Of a stretch of 64,000 nucleotides of DNA, positions 56,701 to 64,000 are shown piece by piece. Origin of the DNA: Saccharina japonica (lineage: Eukaryota; Sar; Phaeophyceae; Laminariales; Laminariaceae); the NCBI GenBank assembly GCA_008828725.1, contig MEHQ01000169.1, forward strand, positions 1,290,059 to 1,354,058, read 5' to 3'. Both the position numbers and the translations under genes were made by a program. Numbering within the stretch: the stretch's first letter is position 1; each line of letters starts with the position of its first letter. The notes under the pieces were generated by a model. The model was given only the letters and a program-made list of their open reading frames with translations, was not told the origin of the DNA and made no database searches.

Positions 56701-59700
56701 CGACGCCGTCTCACCTTAGGGACATCGTTGCTATGCTCCGGTTCCTCCTTACCCCTGACTCCTACGTCCGAACCACTGCAACCATAGTATATAAATCTCG
56801 ATTCATCTCCTTGCGCGAGTAACAAGCTTTTCATGCCCTGTGTGCGAGCGATATGTAGGGGAGAACCGATGTTTTGTGGTCAAAGGCATTGCGCGTACAG
56901 GAATAGCGAATGAGGCCACCCCCACCCACGCCAAGGATGCAACGCCCGTGCAGGGTGGGTGGGCCCCCTACATTCAAAAGGGCGTGCTGAAGGTTTCGAT
57001 AAATTGACTGCGTGTTTTCCTTCGTGCAGCTGAGGGGTACCGTCAAAGGTATGGCTCAGCCATTATCTCCCTCATGCATATCACTTGATCCTCTCCAAAT
57101 GGAGTGGTTGATTTATCCTACGCCGGACTCGTGGGGCAATGCGTCACACTGGGATGCGACACCATGGGATCGTTCATCCCTGCGACACCAAAGGCTGTCC
57201 AATATTGAAAACTATGTTTCGGCTGTTGAGGTTCAACGATGGCGCTCGCCAATCGCTCGGGGACTGCTACTGCTGGCCCGACAGGGTGTAATACAAGTGT
57301 CACTCTTTCGCTTCCGTGGTCGCCTCACCGAAGGGGTCGCCTCCTGGGGCAGTCGCTCCATGATGCTGCTCGCGAAGGCGAGATGCTCCTGGTTACTCTC
57401 CTGCTCATACCAACAAAGACGATCGTTGGTGTAAGTCATGACACAGCACGAGGACGCGGGCATAGAAAGTAGGTCGATGATTGAACGCAAAGGAGAAGGG
57501 ATAGGGAGCGGCAGACAGGAGAGGAAGAGAGGGAGGGGTAAGAGAGGGAAAGAGGGTGGGGATACATACAGTGACGGAGAGGAAATAGTAAACGCCACAC
57601 ATAAGACAGTAAATGCGCTGCAACATTGTCAGGGAACGCCCACAGCACGCGCGGGGGTAGGGGTTGCATTTAGACCAACCGTGATCTAACTCATATGTTA
57701 AACTTGGTTAACATCTTATCGCATATTTCTGTCCGCGCATACGTAACTATGGTTCCAAATAGACGTTATTGTTGATCTGTACCACAAGGAACCAACCGCC
57801 CAATCTCGAGAGAAGGGGGCGCTAATGACATGGTTGGCCAACCATGGACGGAAGTACGGAACAGCAGGGACTACCCGTACCATACCCATACTTCATATTC
57901 GGTTCGACTAATACTAATAGAGGAGAGTGAGGGAGCCACGAGTTAACGCAGGGGTCACGCCTAGGCGATCAATACCAGGCAGACGGCACAATGAAGAACG
58001 CATGGCTACGTCGGTCTTTCGTGTTCCATCTGGCAGGCACGCTCGGCCGTACAAACACAACTGAAGAGCGGGCTACACAACTTGGCATGGCGCTGTCCTG
58101 TTGAGTGCTATGCAGCTCTGCAGCAGTATGTATACGGCCGCACGACATTCGTACTCGCCTGATCCCCCAGAAATCTGTACACGACGGCCATGACGAGGTA
58201 GGCCCTGCGAGGTGAAGGTGTGCGGAATATACGTATAATAAGACAGGGGGGTCAATCTATTGCACGGAACGCGGAGAGGCGTAACGTGAACCACCTGACC
58301 TGGATGAACAAGCCCATCCTTAAGCACAAAAAGCCAGCCAGGCCAAAGGCAAGACAGACACCGATTGGTCTAGGCGCACCTGTCGATATCACTTTAGTCC
58401 GCAATCCATTACCCAATGCACGAACACGACGACTTGAAGCGTCCATCGATTGATTGATACATCAGTGTTTTACTTCCTCCCCGAACACGCCGTCTATGGC
58501 AATCCACTACCAAGAAGCGCAACCAATTTGGCTTCTTACTCTATCTATCGATCCCACCGGCTCTTCCTTTCACCCCTTCATTATGTCGCAACCGTGATAC
58601 ACCGAACCACTGGCCGAATAAGGCGCTACAAGGCCAATGAGGTGAGACAGTCAGGAAAACGCACTGTGTTGAAAACCATAAAGTGGGGTGTTTCACGAAG
58701 ATACGTAAAGCACGTCCCCTCTCGTCGCGACAGGAGAATCGCAAAGCGACGCCGATGCATCATTTGAGGCACTCATTCCTGATGCCGAGATCGCCTCACC
58801 TGGCCGTTTCGACGGTGGTTCCGTCGAAGCAGTCCGCCAGAGAATCGCGCGCTAGCTTCAGGTACCCCGCCACCTTGCAAGCAAAGACAACCGTTTTATT
58901 GTCAGAATCGATTGTTTAAGTGTCCTCACTATCGCACTGCAGCGCAACATATGTTGTCGGGAGGGGGGGTGTACTCGTGTCGTGCATGGCCGTAGTCGCA
59001 TGACCCTAGACCCGGAGGGTCTTGTGTTTATATACTTTTTCGGGTGTTACCCGTCTTCCGTCTGCTGACCAACATTTGAACAAGACTGGCCGGCAGAGGA
59101 AGGGCCACACAGTCCAAACTCTGACGTGACTGCCCCCACACATCCGTGAGTTCGTTCAAGGCCCCCGGCTTGCATTACAGCAACCAAAGCCCGGCTTGAG
59201 CGGTGTGGTTTCCTCGCACCCTACGGTCCACGGAACCAACGCCAGCCTGTGTTAGTGGCCGCTCTTTCCGACGAGAGCTGTCAACGAAATAGTTAAGCTG
59301 TTGCAGAATTCCCTACCGGAGCAAAGCTCCGATGCGTGACAAACATGCGTGATGCAGGCAGCGAGTGGTCCGATAACAACGCGAACGCAATCTGCGTTCG
59401 ATCCGAGAGAAATTCGAGAGCGATCCGAGCGTGATCCGAGAACAAATGGCACACGACCACGCCGCCAACCGCGACCGTTCAACTATTAGTGGTACTGCCT
59501 CCGAACGAAACGAAGCGGGGACAAGTGCGTTTTGGGGGTGTTTGAAATTCAACAGCCGGATCATGCACATCGATTTCAGAATGGGTTTGGATGTACCAGG
59601 CAGATAGAACCCCTGTATACACGGTTTCTGATTGAATGTGTTACATTTTTGGCGGAGCCCACAACAGTGTGCGTGTCCCCACCTTCTCTTGGCGGGAGCA

Positions 59701-61621
59701 GCTAGCTGAAAACGCGGACGAGCAGACTAAGTGCCACGGCGAGTTTTCCGTACAAACAACCCATACCCTAGCCGCGTTGTTGAAATTGGCAAAATCCGCT
59801 CAGCATTCCACAAGACACATGCCCACGCCACAAAAGCAAGAATCTCTGCAAAACCACATACATGCTATCCTTGTCGCATGCCAGTGTTTCTACAATACAA
59901 GTAGAATAATAGGTAGACTACAGCGGCGGCAACCGGCTTCGTATAGCTAGCGCGGAATACTCACAAATGCCGCGGAGTAACCCTGCACGAGCGCCCCGAG
60001 AGCGATCGCACACCAGAAGATGCACTTGGAAGGAGAGTCCGTCCCATCTTGACACGGCAACACGTGACCCCAACGCCCATCCTGGCCCTGCGGCGGAACA
60101 CCACCCCGCTCTCTCCCCACGAGGCCACCTGCTTTGCCAGGAGACCTTTCTTGACGCTGTTGAGGCATGGAACCAAGCATGATATTGACCATCGCCTGCC
60201 GAACCATGCTGCAAACGGAACGCGCCAGGGTTCCGTCTTACGAGGAGAAGAAATACCCATTACAAGGTACACGGGTCGCTTTCGCCCCTCGTTGGCGCTG
60301 TGTTCTCAATAACATTTTCGTACTGTAATGCCTTTCACTTGTTGCATCGTTGTTGCCGATCCAAGCATCCACCCCCCTGTGTACTGTGCTACCGGCAGCT
60401 GCAAAATAGCGTCCGATCATATACCCATCTCCAATGAAAGTAACAAGCGAAACCGGAAACATCCTCGAAGCAACCGTTCATGGCACGGCTGAAGGCTGCA
60501 TCGCTCACCTTGCGCTCGCGAGGGGAAGAAGCCCAAGGCATGCGAAATAGTCGCTCAAAAACGCGTTCTCCTGCATCCCTACTAGGCCTGTCGCCGGAGA
60601 CGCGCTCAGCTGGCACCTGAAGTTACAATGGACACAGCGGTGGTAGATTGGACCCTGGCTGATTTGTACCTGGCTGGTCTTGGGGTTGCATAATCCTGGT
60701 TGACGGCCCGACTCATCGGACGTAAAGCTAGAGTTGACTGGCGTCACCGACACACTCACATAGCGGTTGCATCAACACCCACACGCGCGCGCGAAGTGAG
60801 GCCGAGCTCGCGGCCTGCCGGTCGACCTGTGGCTGCTTTACTGCTACTACTCGTGCTGTTTGGTTAAACTGGGTTGGCGGAAGTGCGTCTTCTGATGCGG
60901 CTGATTTGTTGAACTTGCGGTATTGCCAATGACGAATGCTACGATAGAGGTGCACCGTGATTTTTCTGAGCTCCTCACTTGAGGAGCTCCATACCTCACC
61001 CGAAAACCATTTTTGGAGGAAGCCAAAAGTGCTACCCGACCAGCAATCCCATGAGCTAGGTATACTATGGAAAATATGGCAACACAATACTGAAAGTCCG
61101 ACGAATTTGGGTTAAGGAGCCCGATCATTCAGAAAAAAAATCCACCAAAAGTGCTACCTCTATCGTAGCACCCGTCCCATGTGTCAGTTATATCGCTCAT
61201 TAACACTTAACGATTTCTGCTGGTTACATGTGGCTATTGTACTGCCTTGGGACTCCTACAATCGATGCTACTGACGTGTGGCTCATTGCAGCCTCAAACT
61301 CGTCAAGGACTAATATCTGCGTAGTTGACGGCAGTCAATCCACCTAGCCCCATTGCAGTATTTATAGGGTTCGGAGTGCTCTAGAAAGAAACACTCCTCC
61401 ATCTCGCACCGTTTGAGGGAGAGTACGCCAGACAAGTCCGAAACACACTGCCCGCGGGCTGTCGCCATGGAGGTCGCGCCTGATGTTGATTGGGGTGGTC
61501 CCACCGGCTTCTTAGTGCTGTTGGAACCCCTGCGTCGAGGAGCCGTCCTTGCCTTTGGCTTGGACCTAGCTGGCTGTTTCTTGCGATAATGACAGTGCGC
61601 TTGTTCCTTTTGGCGCAAGAG
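50440..61621 (-). CDS. Gene B: paralog of gene A, probably decaying, 5' exon outside window
   Basis: Exons matching gene A on the minus strand: 61621-61410, 60616-60509, 60208-59965, 58873-58800, 58204-58159, 57400-57329, 55441-55065, 52508-52401, 51940-51770 and a degenerate last exon ending near 50440. Many differences from gene A are at third codon positions, so both copies were under selection for a long time. Signs of decay: the first exon is 212 nt against 210 in gene A, so cysteines 5 and 6 fall in different frames; the gene A exon 8 counterpart is weak; the last exon lacks most of the Pro/Ala tail and changes frame between VDDVVAG and LTEADDMDAAELLM. The exon at 58204-58159 has a GC donor. 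The poly-Q/zinc exon 1 is not seen before 64000. A working gene with a shortened tail is the alternative. Confidence 0.6.
51770..51940 (-). CDS. Gene B exon 11
   Basis: A 171-nt exon with acceptor ACACGCAG and donor GTATGA, reading PHLAHSVLTAAASSM, DVYDPVREIYNSILPWNGTP and ICNHVFC. It is the strongest match between the two copies along with exon 3. Confidence 0.75.
52401..52508 (-). CDS. Gene B exon 10
   Basis: A 108-nt exon with acceptor ACTTTCAG and donor GTATGC, reading CIGYMKAVKGEMRGSFESMI then VCAGMLMRFPGICRY. Identical length and phases to gene A exon 10. Confidence 0.72.
52509..55064. other. Gene B intron between exons 9 and 10
   Basis: 2.6 kb without a recognisable exon or element. 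The corresponding gene A intron (20276-21600) is half as long and shares no obvious sequence. Confidence 0.45.
55065..55441 (-). CDS. Gene B exon 9
   Basis: A 377-nt exon with acceptor CTCCGAAG and donor GTGGAT. It reads SFVNERDLWDFYFSAGKCMH, KAFLEDVRSMDDSANTTGE, a variable basic/Gly-rich middle, then RRDPPPAGAAMKACVEDTLP and LLAAIER. The ends match gene A exon 9; the middle diverges in sequence and length. Confidence 0.68.
55703..55892 (-). repeat. Dispersed repeat R2, copy in gene B
   Basis: Inverse of 24776-24964 at roughly 85-90 per cent identity by eye. It lies in the intron between exons 7 and 9 of gene B. Confidence 0.55.
57329..57400 (-). CDS. Gene B exon 7
   Basis: A 72-nt exon with acceptor ATGAGCAG and donor GTGAGG, phase 0 to 0, reading ESNQEHLAFASSIMERLPQE then ATPS. 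It aligns with gene A exon 7 with no gap. Confidence 0.68.
58159..58204 (-). CDS. Gene B exon 6 with GC donor
   Basis: A 46-nt exon after acceptor CCTCGCAG reading AYLVMAVVYRFLGDQ. The donor is CAG|GCGAGT, the usual form of the rare GC-AG intron class, at the codon position where gene A has GTGAGT. A similar SCIALNRTA stretch follows at 58117-58090, mirroring the possible micro-exon in gene A. Confidence 0.6.
58800..58873 (-). CDS. Gene B exon 5
   Basis: A 74-nt exon after acceptor CTTGCAAG, donor GTGAGG, reading VAGYLKLARDSLADCFDGTT then VETA and a split Arg. It aligns with gene A exon 5 without gaps. Confidence 0.72.
59965..60208 (-). CDS. Gene B exon 4: middle homology region
   Basis: A 244-nt exon, acceptor TTTGCAG, donor GTGAGT. 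It reads MVRQAMVNIMLGSMPQQRQE, a variable Gly-rich segment, then SKCIFWCAIALGALVQGYS. It is six bases shorter than gene A exon 4, a whole-codon difference in the Gln run and spacer. Confidence 0.72.
60509..60616 (-). CDS. Gene B exon 3: start of middle homology region
   Basis: A 108-nt exon with acceptor TAACTTCAG and donor GTGAGC, reading CQLSASPATGLVGMQENAFL then SDYFACLGLLPLASA. Most codon differences from gene A exon 3 in the invariant residues are silent, which is good evidence of past purifying selection. Confidence 0.72.
61410..61621 (-). CDS. Gene B exon 2: damaged second half of zinc cluster, linker
   Basis: Acceptor GAACAG, donor GTGCGA. The frame leading into the next exon reads LLRQKEQAHCHYRKKQP and ends SDLSGVLSLK. 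The gene A-like frame would give S-S-C-A-K-R, restoring the fifth Cys but losing the sixth. The exon is therefore one base out relative to gene A unless its unseen upstream exon ends in another phase. Confidence 0.55.
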
Positions 61622-61925
61622 CTGTTCGGTAGCAACCGTCAGCCAGGAGCAAGGAGGAACGCGCAACGGTAGAGCATTGGTGAGCACGAAATATAGAGAA
61701 AAGGGCGAATACTAGGAAACAAGGGGCGGCCAGGGGGGCGTGTCGACCCGGTCAAGGGTTCCACAGTATGAAAGGAAACTTCTACTGCATGGGGCGCCTT
61801 CGGCTTTCCAGCTCCCGCAGTTGATCAAACAACCTCAATCACGCTTCGAGCGCTATCACGCATTTTCCGACCGCAAGTAGCACCGATAGCAATTTCTCGT
61901 ATACTCAAGTGGAAAACTAGCTTTG

Positions 61926-63578
61926 CAAGGTCAGGTTCTGTAGGGTTTGTGGATTTAGGGTCAGGGTATGGGTGTCTTACAGAACTTAGAGAAGTTCCCG
62001 GTTAGGGTATAAAACCCTTACAGAACTCACAGAAGTTCCGGGTATTGTGGCCCGGGCATACACACAGAAGTTCCGGGCAGGTACAAACACGTTGTACCGG
62101 TACCCCGGGTATTGTGAAACGGGGAGTACAGAACTTACAGAAGTTCTCTGTAGGGTATGAAGGTCGTACAGAGCTTACAGAAGTTCCGGGTTAGGGTATA
62201 AATCCCTTACAGAACTCACAGAAGTTCCGGGTATTGTGGCACGGGCGTACAGAGCTCACAGAATTTCCAGGCAGGTACAAACACGTTGTACCGGTACCCC
62301 GGGTATTGTGGCTCGGTCGCACAGAACTTACAGAAGTTCCGGGTACGGGTATGAAGGTCGCACATAACTCACAAAAAATCCGGGTATTGTGACACGGGCG
62401 TACAGAACTTACAGAAGTTCCGGGTATTTATTGTGGAACGGGCGTACAGAACTCACAGAAGCTCCGATTGTGACCCGGTCGTACAGAACTCACAGAAGTT
62501 CCGATTGTGGCCCGGGCGTACAGAACTCACAGAAGTTCCGATTGAGGCACGGGCGTACAGAACTTACAGAAGTTCCGGTGATACCCTGGTGAATAACCAC
62601 CTCAAGGGGGCGAAAAAACTGCAAATATACTCCTAAAAAAATATACATAAAATGCATTTCGAAATACTGCGATTGGTGTACGACACACTATACCGGTACT
62701 AACGCGTTATACCATGCATGTACCATTGTAGCTAATTTCTGTTTATAAGCTGTCTTTCACGATTTTCACGGTAAGGACGGTTCCAACTTCATGGGAATGA
62801 CTTCCGCGGTCATAGATTCACCCCCCAAATCAGAATCCACGTACTTGTGTGCTCGGTTTATGTGTGTTTGTGAGCAAGGTGGGTTGTACAATGTAATTCA
62901 ATTTCGTAACTTCGTTTTTGGTGTGTGTCACTGATGAGACATGACGTCAAAATGCATAACATCACTCCTTAAAGATGTCAGGAGACGGCACGTTCACCCC
63001 TTGACTGACGGCAATTTTTTATTTGTTTTACCCTTGACTGACGCCAAAATACTAGGTTTTAGTGTGGAACACTCGAATCCACACCCTTGACCGATACCCA
63101 TTTTCCCTCGACTGACCGTCTCCTGACATCCTCAACGATACCCTAATCTGTACCGGCACACAGGGTATTGTGCCGAGGGAATACCCTTACCCGGGGTATT
63201 GTGCCCAAGGTGTTACAGAACTTACAGAAGTTCCGGGTACGGGTATGGATGTCTTACAGAACTTACAGAAGTTCCGGGTTAGGGAATAAAACTCTTACAG
63301 AACTCACAGAAGTTCCGGGTATTGTGGCACGGGCGTACAGAACTCACAGAAGTTCCGGGCAGGTACAAACACGTTGTACCGGTACCCCGGGTATTGTGAA
63401 ACGGGGAGTACAAAACTTACAGAAGTTCTCTGTAGGGTATGAAGGTCGTACAGAACTCACAGAAGTTCCGGGTACGGGTATAAAACCCTTACAGAGCTCA
63501 CAGAAGTTCTCTGTAGGGCATTTCCCGGGTAAATACCCCGTGTATGGTTCTGTAGGTACCCTACAGAACCTGACCTTG
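61926..63578. mobile_element. hAT-like element, TTCCGGGTATTGTG-motif family, 1653 bp
   Basis: Perfect inverted ends of at least 20 bp starting CAAGGTCAGGTTCTGTAGGG. Flanks TAGCTTTG and GAGTTTTG match at 6 of 8 positions, so the insertion is older or the duplication is eroded. Units of about 45-60 bp with ACAGAACTCACAGAAGTTCC and GGGTATTGTGGC fill 61930-62585 and 63150-63550. The centre, 62600-63140, is unique and non-coding. Confidence 0.7.
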
Positions 63579-63586
63579 GAGTTTTG

Positions 63587-64000
63587 CACTGCTTCTCGCT
63601 TACTCAAACACATCCACAAAACAACCGTTCGTTGTATGGTGTACTAGGGTCAATAGCCAGTGGCATCGATCACGGCGCAACTAGAACCCGAAAGAGTTTC
63701 ACTACATGGTTTTCAGCGAGGTGTCGGCACTTCCTCGGCACTGATGGGTCCCCGAGAGCATCAGCATGTACATCCATTAGACCTCCCGATCTCCTGCCTT
63801 GTACGGCAACACGATTTCGACCAGTGCTGTCCGGAGCAGTTCGGCACCCGGCACATTTCCGGGCCTACGGATGTTCCGTGAGTGGTACGAAGCACCGGTG
63901 TGGTTTAATGCATTAGAATACCGGTCGCTCCGGTCCAGCGTAACTCTGCACGAAGTATACCATTGCCGGAATGTTCGGTTGTACGGTTGTTTCTCGTGGG
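63587..64000. other. Right edge, no gene seen
   Basis: Past the last hAT-like element. If gene B has a poly-Q/zinc exon it should lie on the minus strand beyond this edge; nothing like it appears in these 414 bases. Confidence 0.4.

Overview
The window is eukaryotic nuclear DNA: long spliced genes, 0.3-12 kb introns, few genes, many microsatellites (CAG/CAA, GT, poly-C) and a dense load of small mobile elements. It holds no rRNA, canonical tRNA or bacterial-type operon. The recognisable host genes are fungal-type Zn2Cys6 transcription factors. Their large, repeat-filled introns are unlike fungi, so I lean towards a stramenopile such as a brown alga; this is an inference from gene style, not a species identification.

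The main content is a head-to-tail family of Zn2Cys6 regulators, all on the minus strand. Gene A (43417 down to 17135) can be followed from ATG to stop through 12 exons whose splice phases all agree (2781 nt, 926 codons plus stop): a poly-Q leader, a Zn2Cys6 cluster, a middle-homology-like region and a long Pro/Ala/acidic tail. Its first intron is 12.3 kb and splits the zinc cluster after the fourth Cys. Gene B (61621 down to 50440) is a paralog with ten matching exons in the same order and nearly all the same splice phases. Its zinc-cluster exon and its last exon look damaged, and its first exon is not in the window. Gene D is represented only by a first exon (13301-13156) that encodes another zinc half-cluster and has a donor at exactly the same place and phase as gene A; the rest is not found.

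Layout. 0-5 kb: SINE-like copies with tRNA-like heads, other dispersed repeats and a small MITE. 5271-8792: a young-looking but gutted LTR retroelement fossil, integrase on the minus strand, 4-bp target duplication. 9076-11584: a 2.5-kb hAT-like element. 13.2-17 kb: gene D exon 1 and a spacer. 17.1-30.8 kb: exons 12 to 2 of gene A, with a hAT-like and a TTAA-flanked MITE in introns. 30.8-43.0 kb: gene A intron 1, with a 1.4-kb tandem duplication, about 180-bp tandem repeats, palindromic MITEs, a nest of TTAA-flanked elements and two hAT-like elements. 43.0-43.4 kb: gene A exon 1, with a hAT-like insertion 114 bp upstream of its ATG. 45-50 kb: a 429-bp palindrome and a decayed LINE. 50.4-61.6 kb: gene B. 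61.9-63.6 kb: a further hAT-like element.

The most unusual pattern is a set of hAT-like non-autonomous elements (six copies, five families), four of the copies with perfect 8-bp target duplications. Each family is built largely from a different short motif repeated tens of times. No transposase is visible in the window, so an enzyme elsewhere must have moved them.
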